This document shows, piece by piece, positions 17,759 through 25,974 of a stretch of DNA of 64,000 nt (positions are counted from its first letter, which is position 1; each line of letters begins with the position of its first letter). The position numbers were made by a program, and so were the translations under genes. A model generated the notes under the pieces. The model was not told where the DNA came from and did not search any database. It saw only the letters and a program-made list of their open reading frames with translations. The stretch is from Flavobacterium pectinovorum (GTDB taxonomy: Bacteria > Bacteroidota > Bacteroidia > Flavobacteriales > Flavobacteriaceae): the NCBI RefSeq assembly GCF_006438875.1, contig NZ_RCZH01000001.1, forward strand, positions 310,825 through 374,824, written 5' to 3'.

Positions 17759-18943
17759 ATGTGGAAAAAAATTATAAAAAACGAGACCTTAGTAATTAAA
17801 GCAGAGAGAAAGTTAAAGGAAATTTCACAATCCTTCAACAACTACAATGAAACAGATTGCTCTTTGTTTTTAGGACAAGCGGGATTTGTATTATTCAAAG
17901 CTTATTATTCAAAACATAATGAACACCCGAATAATAGTAAGGCTTATGTTCAGGAATTATTTGATTATTTTGAGAATCCGGATGATTTAAATTTCTCTTT
18001 TGGAATTGCCGGAATTTTACATGCTCTTCATCATTTGGAGAAAGAAGATTTTTTTGATTTTGATGACAATATTAGCGATTTTGATTACTCAATTTTTTAC
18101 GAATATATATCAAATGACAGATCTTTAGATTTTTTACATGGCAATACAGGAGTTGTATTTAGTCTTCTGGAACAAAAAATTGATTCCAAATACGATTATT
18201 TGTTTGATGCCTGGTTAGCCTCCATAGATAAAATACAAGAAAATGATCCTGATTTTTTAAAATGGAAAGTAGGCTTTACTTTATCAAAAGATGAAAAACC
18301 TATAGAGGGATATTCTTTTGGACTTGCTCATGGCGTTCCATCTATAATTATCATTTTATTAAAATTATTTGACAGAAAGAAAGAATTTAAATTGTTAAAA
18401 TACTTGAGAAAAAGTATTGATTTTTTACTAAGCGTTCAATATGAAAGTTCGTCGGATTTTTATTTCCCTACCCAAATGGTGAATGATGTCAAAACCGAGA
18501 GTAATTTGGCATGGTGTTATGGCGATTTAGGAGTCGCAATGTCAATCTATCTGTATGCTAAGTATTTTGACAAAAGAGAATTGGTAGATTTTGCATTAGA
18601 AATATTTACAAAACATTCATCAAAAAGAGATTTTCTTACTTATACCGTTGTCGATGCAAGCATTTGTCGCGGAAGTGTTGGAATTGCACATATCTATGCA
18701 AGAATGTACAACTATACTAACATTGAATTATACAGAGAAACGGCCGAATATTGGTACGGAATCACTTTAGAAAAAGCAGAATACCTTGATGGAATAGCAG
18801 GATATAAACAATTTCACGGTAAAGATGTTCCCTTAGTCAATGAATTTGGTTTGTTTGAAGGAGTTGCAGGCATTGGACTTTCCTTGATTAGTGCCATCAG
18901 TAATATTGAACCAAAATGGGATAATACCTTATTATTATCATAA
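17759..18943 (+). CDS. LanC-like lanthionine cyclase with altered zinc site
   Basis: A 394-aa protein of LanC size. It has the repeated G-x-x-G motifs of the alpha/alpha toroid (FGIAGILHALHH, DFLHGNTGVVF, GLAHGVPSIIIILLK, CYGDLGVAMSIY, GSVGIAHIYARMY, FEGVAGIGLSL). His 191 (GLAHG), Cys 253 and Tyr 254 (AWCYGDLG) and Cys 303 (SICRG) match the catalytic and zinc-binding residues known from NisC. The third zinc ligand, normally His in a CHG motif, is Arg 304 (codon CGC at 18668-18670). Members add Cys thiols to dehydroalanine/dehydrobutyrine in the precursor. Activity here is uncertain because of that change. The substrate is probably the peptide at 17351-17521. Confidence 0.85.
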   Translation: MWKKIIKNETLVIKAERKLKEISQSFNNYNETDCSLFLGQAGFVLFKAYYSKHNEHPNNSKAYVQELFDYFENPDDLNFSFGIAGILHALHHLEKEDFFDFDDNISDFDYSIFYEYISNDRSLDFLHGNTGVVFSLLEQKIDSKYDYLFDAWLASIDKIQENDPDFLKWKVGFTLSKDEKPIEGYSFGLAHGVPSIIIILLKLFDRKKEFKLLKYLRKSIDFLLSVQYESSSDFYFPTQMVNDVKTESNLAWCYGDLGVAMSIYLYAKYFDKRELVDFALEIFTKHSSKRDFLTYTVVDASICRGSVGIAHIYARMYNYTNIELYRETAEYWYGITLEKAEYLDGIAGYKQFHGKDVPLVNEFGLFEGVAGIGLSLISAISNIEPKWDNTLLLS

Positions 18944-19103
18944 AAACATGAAATTTCATCTCAAGAAATCTATTAGTCTTAAGTATTGATTTTTAGTATT
19001 TTATAAAATTCAGGATTATTATCAAGATAAGAAAATACCATTATTACTTGCGTTGGATATTACAGCAACAATTATCAAAAATAATTATCAGAAGCATAAT
19101 CTA

Positions 19104-19145
19104 AAATCAAAAAGTTTATGTCTTTCGGCATAAACTTTTTGATTT
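19104..19145 (+). terminator. Hairpin terminator after the LanC-like gene
   Basis: A perfect 17-bp stem (19104-19120 and 19129-19145) with loop TCTTTCGG; the right arm contains TTTTT. It lies 160 nt after the LanC stop and closes the locus. It may act in both directions. Confidence 0.7.
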
Positions 19146-19149
19146 ATAG

Positions 19150-19354
19150 AACCCGTTGGGTGTAATGCATAAAAAATTAATTGGCACCCATAGAAACATA
19201 GATTTTATGTGTTTGAAAAAAGTAAATCAAAAAGAAATTCGTTTCTCACACATAGTCCCGAAGCTTCGGGATGTGTTAATGCAAGTGAAACGCCTTTTTT
19301 GATTTCAATAATGCTATGTTTCTATGTGTTAAAAATAATTGCACCCAACGGGTT
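19150..19354. repeat. Intergenic inverted-repeat element, copy 2
   Basis: Outer arms AACCCGTTGGGTGTAAT (19150-19166) and ATTGCACCCAACGGGTT (19338-19354) pair with one mismatch. Inside are the CATAGAAACATAGATTTT / ATGTTTCTATGTG arms and the GTGAAACGCCTTTTTT segment shared with copy 1 at 11048-11178. This copy carries an extra small palindrome TCCCGAAGCTTCGGGA at about 19256-19271, a motif that also occurs in the repeats at 23298 and 23586. Non-coding and MITE/REP-like in layout. Confidence 0.75.
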
Positions 19355-19377
19355 ATATAGATTATAAAAGCAATTCC

Positions 19378-20094
19378 TTAATTTGTTCCGGCGGCGCTTT
19401 TATCTACAAGAAATAATAATTCTCCGGAAACGGGTTTAATCAATTGCATTGGATAAGTTACAGGATTATATTCTCCTGTGGTTACTTCTTTTAATGCAGG
19501 TGCTTTTTTCTCGCCAAAAGCCACTACGATAATCTTTTCGGCTTTGTTGATTAATGGCGCAGTAAGTGTAATACGGTGCATTTTTTGAGGTTCAAGATAG
19601 TAGGCAGAAACCCATTTGTTTTGTTCTTCAAGTACTGCCTGACCGGGAAAAAGTGAAGCGGTGTGTCCGTCATCTCCCATTCCTAATAAGATAAGGTCAA
19701 ATTTACCTTCATCTCCCAAGACATTTCTAATAGATTGTTCGTAGGTAACTGCATAATCTTCAGGTGTAACACCGTCTTTGTACATTTCAAATATATTGTT
19801 TTTCGGAATAGGGACGTGGCTCAACAATGTAGCGTAAGACATTTTTGCATTACTAAGATCATCGTCAAGAGATACCCAGCGTTCGTCACCCCAGAAAATA
19901 AAAACTTTACTCCAGTCAATTTTAGTTTTGTAATCGTCAGAAGCTAATAATTTGTAAATTCCTGCAGGAGAAGAACCTCCTGTAAGTACGGCTGTAAATT
20001 TGCCTTTTTCGGCAATTGCTTTTTGTGCAGCAGTTGTAAAAATATCTGCGGCTGCAGTATTAATTTCTGCAGTATTATTGTAAATCTGTATCAT
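19378..20094 (-). CDS. pgl: 6-phosphogluconolactonase
   Basis: A 238-aa protein that matches the bacterial Pgl/DevB family: VLTGGSSPAGIYKLLA, WSKVFIFWGDERWVSLDDDLSN and DLILLGMGDDGHTASLFPG are the characteristic motifs. It hydrolyses 6-phosphogluconolactone to 6-phosphogluconate in the cytosol, the second step of the oxidative pentose-phosphate pathway. It is the last gene of gnd-zwf-pgl. Its start overlaps the 3' end of zwf by 20 nt, so the shared bases encode both the zwf C-terminus and the first Pgl residues, implying translational coupling. Confidence 0.95.
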   Translation of the reverse strand: MIQIYNNTAEINTAAADIFTTAAQKAIAEKGKFTAVLTGGSSPAGIYKLLASDDYKTKIDWSKVFIFWGDERWVSLDDDLSNAKMSYATLLSHVPIPKNNIFEMYKDGVTPEDYAVTYEQSIRNVLGDEGKFDLILLGMGDDGHTASLFPGQAVLEEQNKWVSAYYLEPQKMHRITLTAPLINKAEKIIVVAFGEKKAPALKEVTTGEYNPVTYPMQLIKPVSGELLFLVDKSAAGTN

Positions 20095-21607
20095 CTAGAA
20101 CTTCTTCTTTTGTTTGTGTATTTGGAATCCATTTGTGTCCCTGACGCGCTAATAATTCGTCAGCTTCTTCAGGTCCCCAGCTTCCAGCTTTGTAATTTGG
20201 GAAATTAGTTGGTGCTGTAGTTTTCCATACCTGCTGGATCGTATCAATAGCATCCCAGGCTTGTTCTACCTGATCCCAACGCATAAATAGCGTAGGATCT
20301 CCCGCCAAAGCATCAGCGATTAACGTTTCATAAGCTTCCGGTGACATTGTAGAGCAGGAGAAATAATCAAATATCATTTCTGCCGGTCTCAACGAAAGTG
20401 AAAGTCCGGGTTTTTTGGTCATAAACTGAAGCTTAATATCCATCGCAGGCTGAATATTGATAATCAGTCGGTTTGGCGTCATGCCTTCTTTACCATAAGA
20501 AAAGGAGGAATGTGGCACAGGTTTAAACTGTATAATAATAGAAGATTGTTTTTCTTCCATTCTTTTTCCTGTACGCAGATAAAACGGAATTCCCTGCCAT
20601 CTCCAGTTGTCCAGATAAATTTTCATGGCAACATAAGTTTCGGTATTAGAATCCGGAGCAATTCCTTTATCCTGACGATAACCCGGAACCGGTTTCCCTT
20701 TTATTTCACCTGCATCATATTGTCCTCTCACAATGTAATGATCTACTTCATCGGGTTTAATGCGTCGAATAGATTTTAAAACATCTGCTTTACGGTTTCG
20801 GATATCATCTGCTTCTAACGATGCAGGAGCTTCCATAGCCGTCATACATAAAATTTGAAGTAAATGGTTCTGAATCATATCTTTCAAAGCACCAACGCCT
20901 TCATAAAAGCCGCCGCGTTCTTCTACGCCAACTTCTTCGGCTACGGTAATCTGAACAAAATCAATGAAATTACGGCTCCATAAAGGTTCAAACATTGAAT
21001 TTCCAAAACGGAAAGCAAGGATGTTCTGAACCGTTTCTTTACCTAAATAATGATCGATCCTGTAAATCTGTTCTTCTTTGAAAGTCTGCGAAAGCATTTC
21101 ATTAAGCGCAATTGCAGAAGTTTTATCGTAACCAAAAGGTTTTTCAATAATAATGCGATCCTGTTTTGGATTAGCAGCAAGGCCAATTTTCTTAATATTA
21201 CTCGAGATTGTAGTTATGAAAGAAGGAGTAATAGAAAGGTAAAAAAGACGATTGGCACGTTCTCCAAAAGCTTCATCAATACCATTTATCTTTTCATTTA
21301 ATCTTTGATAAGATTCTTCTTTGTCAATATCAAGACTTTGATAGGTTATGTGAGATAGAAATTTTTGAGTTTCCGGATCAGATACACCTTTTTTTCTTGA
21401 AAAATTTTCTAAATTTTCTAAGACATAGCTGCGGAATTCTTCATCGCTTTTTTCGGCTCTTCCTAAAGCGATAATCTGAAACTTATCAGACATACGTCCG
21501 TCAAGATACAGATTTTGAAATGCGGGAAAGAGTTTTCTCTTTGCTAAATCTCCGGTTCCTCCAAAAATAACAATGATTGTTGGATTTCTATTTTTGAACT
21601 TACTCAT
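20075..21607 (-). CDS. zwf: Glucose-6-phosphate 1-dehydrogenase
   Basis: A 510-aa protein of normal length. IVIFGGTGDLAKRKLFPA is the NADP-binding motif near the N-terminus and YRIDHYLGKETVQN holds the active-site His region. The C-terminal half carries the usual GKRM and PNFPNYKAGSWGP-like end. It oxidises glucose-6-phosphate to 6-phosphogluconolactone, yielding NADPH. It is the middle gene of the operon, 28 nt after gnd and overlapping pgl. Confidence 0.97.
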   Translation of the reverse strand: MSKFKNRNPTIIVIFGGTGDLAKRKLFPAFQNLYLDGRMSDKFQIIALGRAEKSDEEFRSYVLENLENFSRKKGVSDPETQKFLSHITYQSLDIDKEESYQRLNEKINGIDEAFGERANRLFYLSITPSFITTISSNIKKIGLAANPKQDRIIIEKPFGYDKTSAIALNEMLSQTFKEEQIYRIDHYLGKETVQNILAFRFGNSMFEPLWSRNFIDFVQITVAEEVGVEERGGFYEGVGALKDMIQNHLLQILCMTAMEAPASLEADDIRNRKADVLKSIRRIKPDEVDHYIVRGQYDAGEIKGKPVPGYRQDKGIAPDSNTETYVAMKIYLDNWRWQGIPFYLRTGKRMEEKQSSIIIQFKPVPHSSFSYGKEGMTPNRLIINIQPAMDIKLQFMTKKPGLSLSLRPAEMIFDYFSCSTMSPEAYETLIADALAGDPTLFMRWDQVEQAWDAIDTIQQVWKTTAPTNFPNYKAGSWGPEEADELLARQGHKWIPNTQTKEEVLDDTDLQ

Positions 21608-21635
21608 TTGTGTGTGTTGTGTTGCTTATAGTTCT

Positions 21636-23054
21636 TTATTCAGACCATTGTGTGTGGAAAACACCAGTCGTATCAATACGTTCGTAGGTATGTGCTCCAA
21701 AATAATCACGCTGTGCCTGAATTAAATTTGTTGGTAGATTCTCTGATCTGTAGGCATCAAAATAAGCCAGTGAATTCATAAGGCCCGCTACAGGTAATCC
21801 TTGCTGAACCGCAAATTGAATAACGGATCTTATTCCTGCTTGATTGTCTGTTAATTTTGAAGCGATTCCAGCATCTAAAAGTAAGTTTGGTAAATCATTT
21901 TTTGCTGCATATGCTTTTCTGAAATCTTCCAAAGCATTCGCACGAATAATACAACCACCACGCCATATTTTGGCAACAGTTTCCAGATTTAATCCGTAGT
22001 TATATTCTTTAGAAGCCGTATGAAGCTGCGCTAATCCTTGTGCATAAGTCACTACAATAGAAAAATACAAAGCTGATTTTAATGCCGCAATTGCTTCACT
22101 TGGATTTACATTCGTTTCGTTAGCGTTCCAAACCAGTTGTTTGGCTGCTTCAATTCTTTCCGGTTTCGTTTTAGACATATCGCGCATAAAAACTGCTGCA
22201 TCTATAGTAGGAATCGGCACTTGCAAATCCATTGCGTTTTGCGAAGTCCATTTTCCTGTTCCTTTAGATCTTGCCCAATCCGAAATTTTATTGATTAATC
22301 GGCTTCCGTCTTCGTCTTTTTGTTTCAGAATGTTTCCGGTAATTTCGATCAAATACGATTTAAGATCGTCCGTTTGGTTCCATTCTTCAAAAGTTTTCTG
22401 AATCGTGTCTTCGTCTAAATTATAACCTCTTTTCATCAGGTCATAAATCTCAGAAATCAACTGCATGATTCCGTATTCTATTCCGTTATGAACCATTTTT
22501 ACATAGTTTCCGGCAGATCCGTTTCCTAAATATTCAACGCAAGGTTCGCCATCTACTTTTGCTGCAATAGCCTCAAAAATTGGACGAAGTCTTTCATATG
22601 CTTTTTGATCACCGCCAGGCATCATTGCAGGACCAAATCTGGCGCCTTTTTCTCCACCTGAAATTCCCATTCCAAAGAAATGAATTCCCTTAGCAGATAA
22701 TTCCAAAAATCTTCTGTCAGTATCGGTAAAATAAGTATTACCGCCATCAATGATAATATCTCCTTGATCTAAATGCGGAAGTAAACTTGCTATTGCGCTG
22801 TCAACTGGTTTTCCCGCAGGAACCAGTAACATAATAGCCCTTGGTTTTTGTATCAGCTCAACAAAATGCTTCACATCCGTCGTCGCCTCAATTGTATGGT
22901 CAGCATCTGCTTCTTGCTGAAGAGAATTAACTTTTTCAGTATCTAAATCTAAACCTGCTGCTGCAAATTTATGGCTCGCAATATTCAAAAGTAAATTGCG
23001 GCCCATTACACCTAGTCCTACAATTCCAAAATCAAATTTGTTCATAGTTTTCAA
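21636..23054 (-). CDS. gnd: 6-phosphogluconate dehydrogenase, decarboxylating
   Basis: A 472-aa protein, the long NADP-dependent form. FGIVGLGVMGRNLLLNIA is the Rossmann motif, GMGISGGEKGARFGPAMMPGG the substrate site and KMVHNGIEYGIMQLI the catalytic Lys/His-containing helix. It converts 6-phosphogluconate to ribulose-5-phosphate with NADPH and CO2. The first gene of gnd-zwf-pgl, which covers the whole oxidative branch. An ATG three codons downstream (23045, MNKFDFGIVG) is an equally possible start. No clear promoter box is seen in the upstream gap. Confidence 0.97.
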   Translation of the reverse strand: MKTMNKFDFGIVGLGVMGRNLLLNIASHKFAAAGLDLDTEKVNSLQQEADADHTIEATTDVKHFVELIQKPRAIMLLVPAGKPVDSAIASLLPHLDQGDIIIDGGNTYFTDTDRRFLELSAKGIHFFGMGISGGEKGARFGPAMMPGGDQKAYERLRPIFEAIAAKVDGEPCVEYLGNGSAGNYVKMVHNGIEYGIMQLISEIYDLMKRGYNLDEDTIQKTFEEWNQTDDLKSYLIEITGNILKQKDEDGSRLINKISDWARSKGTGKWTSQNAMDLQVPIPTIDAAVFMRDMSKTKPERIEAAKQLVWNANETNVNPSEAIAALKSALYFSIVVTYAQGLAQLHTASKEYNYGLNLETVAKIWRGGCIIRANALEDFRKAYAAKNDLPNLLLDAGIASKLTDNQAGIRSVIQFAVQQGLPVAGLMNSLAYFDAYRSENLPTNLIQAQRDYFGAHTYERIDTTGVFHTQWSE

Positions 23055-23297
23055 TTAACTAAAATTATTATAAAATGCTTTTCCGAAAAAAGTAAGAGAA
23101 AAAACGGTAATGCTTTTTCATTCAGTTCTTTGCAGAAAAATAAAGTTTGTTTTAATCTTATATTTTAAGATTTACTGTGCTAAGTTAGAGAAAAATGATG
23201 AAACATTAAGGGATTAATAGTCCACTTTAAGGCTTTGTTATGAACTTTTTGTGTGGAAAAAATAAATTTAGAGATCTATATAAATGATGTATAATTA

Positions 23298-23436
23298 CAA
23301 GGGATTAAAATCCCTTGCTACAAAATAAATCATTTCTGCTGAATTTTATGTAGAGTTCCGGAGGAACAAATTATATTGTAGAGATGTCCCGAAGCTTCGG
23401 GATCAATCCATCATACGCAATCAAAATCCAACCTTG
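23298..23436. repeat. 139-nt intergenic repeat, copy 1
   Basis: This 139-nt unit recurs at 23586-23724 (288 nt away) with about a dozen substitutions. Each unit holds three small palindromes in the same order: AAGGGATTAAAATCCCTT, GTTCCGGAGGAAC and TCCCGAAGCTTCGGGA. It is non-coding. With copy 2 it fills the 711-nt gap between gnd and the ATPase gene; the rest of that gap is plain AT-rich sequence. Confidence 0.8.
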
Positions 23437-23585
23437 TGATCCTTCCTTGCGTCAGAATTGACAAAATAACGAGCTTTTAAAATTATTGCTCTAAATAATC
23501 AAAAACCATAGACTATTGTTTATATACTATTATCTATAATCTATAACAACAGCGACAAAGACAACATTGGGGTTACGTTACGTTT

Positions 23586-23724
23586 CAAGGGATTAAAATC
23601 CCTTGCTACAAAATAAATCATTCCTGCGGAATTTTATATAGAGTTCCGGAGGAACGGATTATATTGTAGAGATGTCCCGAAGCTTCGGGATCAATCCATC
23701 AGACGCAATCAAAACCCAACCTTG
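23586..23724. repeat. 139-nt intergenic repeat, copy 2
   Basis: Same length and order of three palindromes as the unit at 23298-23436, differing at scattered positions. It lies 41 nt past the stop codon of the eCIS ATPase gene and could act as its transcript end through the strong TCCCGAAGCTTCGGGA hairpin. Confidence 0.8.
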
Positions 23725-23765
23725 TCATCCTGACAGAGGAAAGATGACAAGATTGATGTTTTTTG

Positions 23766-25070
23766 TTACATCATTTTCCCTTCTTTCGCATATTCTTTTT
23801 TAATTCCCTGAAGTAAATGATTGAGATTGATATTTTCATTTTCGTCTTCCAAAGTTCTCAAACACGCATATTGAATAATGTTGACAATATTGGCGCCGGT
23901 AATATCGTATTTTTTCGAAAGTTCATTAAGATTTACATCTTCGGCAATTCTAATTCCTTTTGGCAGATTATTTTGCCAAAGCTGTAAACGTTCACCATGA
24001 GAAGGAACTTCAAACTCAATTATAGATTGAAATCTTCGGGTGAAAGCCGTATCAATATTCGTTTTGAAATTAGAAGCCAGAATAACCAATCCCGGATGAT
24101 TTTCGATACGCTGCAATAAATACGAAACTTCCTGATTGGCGTATTTATCATGTGCATCTCGTACATTGGTTCTTTTCCCGAAAACCGCATCGGCTTCATC
24201 AAAAAACAGAATCCATTCTTTATCCGCCGCTTTGTCAAAAAGAGAAGAAAGATTTTTTTCGGTTTCACCAATATATTTCGAAATCACCATAGACAAATCA
24301 ATTCGGTACACATCTCTTTTAGTGTATTTTCCCAAAAGAGAAGCCGTAAGCGTTTTTCCCGTTCCCGGAGCGCCATAAAACATGACTCTGAAACCGGGTT
24401 TTATTTTCGATTTCATATCCCATTCGTGAAGTAAAATCTCATTGAATTTAAGCCAGGTTTCTATTTCTTTAATTTGATTTAAAGTATTGGAATTTAGCAC
24501 CAAATCATCCCAATCTAATCCGGTTTCGATTAATTGTGCAGGGAAAATGCTGCTAAGCTGCGGTTTCAGAATTTTTCCGGTAATGAATTTTTCGATGTAT
24601 TCGTCTTCCAAAATCAATAAACCACTTAGTTTAGGTTCACCATTTGGAACAGATTCGATTTTGATAATTCCTTTCTGATACAAAAAAGAATAATTATGCA
24701 GGTAATTGTAGAACGAAATTCGGTTTTCGAGATCGTTTCCAGCAATTAAGAATTGTGCTGTTTCACCAGTTGGCAAAATTCCGCGATGGTTTTTTGTTTT
24801 TATTCCGCCAAACTCCGGTAATTCGCCGCCATTCGGCAAATATTCCGCAATAATCGAACTCAGAAAATCAGGCCTTACGTGCGGAACAAGAGCTAATCCT
24901 AATAAAAGTGTATCTATTTCCGTCAGCTTATTTTCGATAATGAATTCGTTTATAAATCCATCGGAATCCAGTTGATCTAAAACGGGTTTCTCGGTTGGAT
25001 TTTCGGCTTGAAAAAGAGAATCAAGCTGAAATACGAATTGGTCTTTTAGATAATTAAATACGTTTTTCAT
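23766..25070 (-). CDS. eCIS AAA+ ATPase (Afp15/Pvc15-like)
   Basis: A 434-aa protein. A helical N-terminal region of about 200 residues precedes a classical AAA+ core with Walker A GAPGTGKT (233-240), Walker B WILFFDEAD (286-294), sensor-1 Asn 334 (LASNFK) and two Arg after FT (345-346). In Afp/PVC-type injection systems an ATPase of this kind is encoded at the end of the cluster and is needed for particle assembly or cargo loading, probably in the cytosol. It is the last gene of the operon, 3 nt after the amidase gene. The family is clear; the detailed role is taken from relatives. Confidence 0.88.
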   Translation of the reverse strand: MKNVFNYLKDQFVFQLDSLFQAENPTEKPVLDQLDSDGFINEFIIENKLTEIDTLLLGLALVPHVRPDFLSSIIAEYLPNGGELPEFGGIKTKNHRGILPTGETAQFLIAGNDLENRISFYNYLHNYSFLYQKGIIKIESVPNGEPKLSGLLILEDEYIEKFITGKILKPQLSSIFPAQLIETGLDWDDLVLNSNTLNQIKEIETWLKFNEILLHEWDMKSKIKPGFRVMFYGAPGTGKTLTASLLGKYTKRDVYRIDLSMVISKYIGETEKNLSSLFDKAADKEWILFFDEADAVFGKRTNVRDAHDKYANQEVSYLLQRIENHPGLVILASNFKTNIDTAFTRRFQSIIEFEVPSHGERLQLWQNNLPKGIRIAEDVNLNELSKKYDITGANIVNIIQYACLRTLEDENENINLNHLLQGIKKEYAKEGKMM

Positions 25071-25073
25071 TTT

Positions 25074-25895
25074 TTATACGACTAATGATTCGATGGAGAA
25101 AAAGTCTATTTTTGATTGTTTAAAGTTTCTGATTCTGTTCATGACCGCGTTTCCGTTATGAGAACCATCAGAATTTGTGTTTCCTTCGATCGTTTCAATA
25201 ATATCACCATGAATCGCAGTTACAATTCCCGTATGAATCCAATCGTTTGGTGTTTTTTGAAGCAGAAATATATCTGCCGGTTTTATCAAAGCCGGATTCG
25301 TTCTTGCTGCCTGAAAACGGGTCAATATTTTTTTCTGAATTCCGGTCACACCAACAGTATCGCAACTGTAAGTTAACGGCATCAGGGTTTTGAAGTTTTT
25401 TCCCTGAATCGAAGCCGCCTGATCAATAATTGCCTCAACAAATCCCATGCACCAAAACCAGTCAGTTCCTTCATTTCCATCCATATAACTGCGAACCCAC
25501 GGACCTGTATTACTTTGATTGTGGATTACCAGTTCAAAAGGATGATTTTTAAGATGGTTTTTGGCTGTATTTAATATTAAATCTCTCAAATTTCCGCCAG
25601 ATACAGAATCTTCAAAAGCTTTTTTGAGAGGCGACGCGAGTATATCAAATACTTTTTGATCTACAGTTCCATTTTGTGGTAAATTGTTGAATTTTTGAAA
25701 ATTAAGAACTGCTTTTTCCGTTGCTGGTCCAAAATCGCCATCAATACCCGTTGCGGTTCCTGAGCTTGAATTTTGCATCGCAAATAAATTAAGCCACGAC
25801 TGAATTTTTTCAATGTCTTTCTTGTTATTATTTGCTCCATTTCTTTGTTGTGTTGCTTTGATAGCCAACTCTTTTTGGTAGAATGTTTTTTGCAT
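25074..25895 (-). CDS. Peptidoglycan-binding, CHAP/NlpC-like cysteine amidase
   Basis: A 273-aa protein. Residues about 25-90 form a PG_binding_1 domain (IQSWLNLFAMQ...GIDGDFGPATEKAVLNFQKFNNLPQNGTVD). Residues about 105-273 form a cysteine-hydrolase domain with Cys 149 (WFWCMGFVEAI), His 221 (WIHTGIVTAI) and an EGNTNSDG segment at 237-244, a CHAP/NlpC-like catalytic arrangement. No signal peptide is visible. It could cut peptidoglycan for particle release by lysis, or be a cargo enzyme. It sits between the large eCIS-core gene and the ATPase. Confidence 0.78.
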   Translation of the reverse strand: MQKTFYQKELAIKATQQRNGANNNKKDIEKIQSWLNLFAMQNSSSGTATGIDGDFGPATEKAVLNFQKFNNLPQNGTVDQKVFDILASPLKKAFEDSVSGGNLRDLILNTAKNHLKNHPFELVIHNQSNTGPWVRSYMDGNEGTDWFWCMGFVEAIIDQAASIQGKNFKTLMPLTYSCDTVGVTGIQKKILTRFQAARTNPALIKPADIFLLQKTPNDWIHTGIVTAIHGDIIETIEGNTNSDGSHNGNAVMNRIRNFKQSKIDFFSIESLVV

Positions 25896-25974
25896 GACTA
25901 AGATTTTAAGTTTATTAAAATTTCATTGTTTCTTGTTTTTTTACAATTTTTTAAGTCAAAGAGAATCTTCGTTA

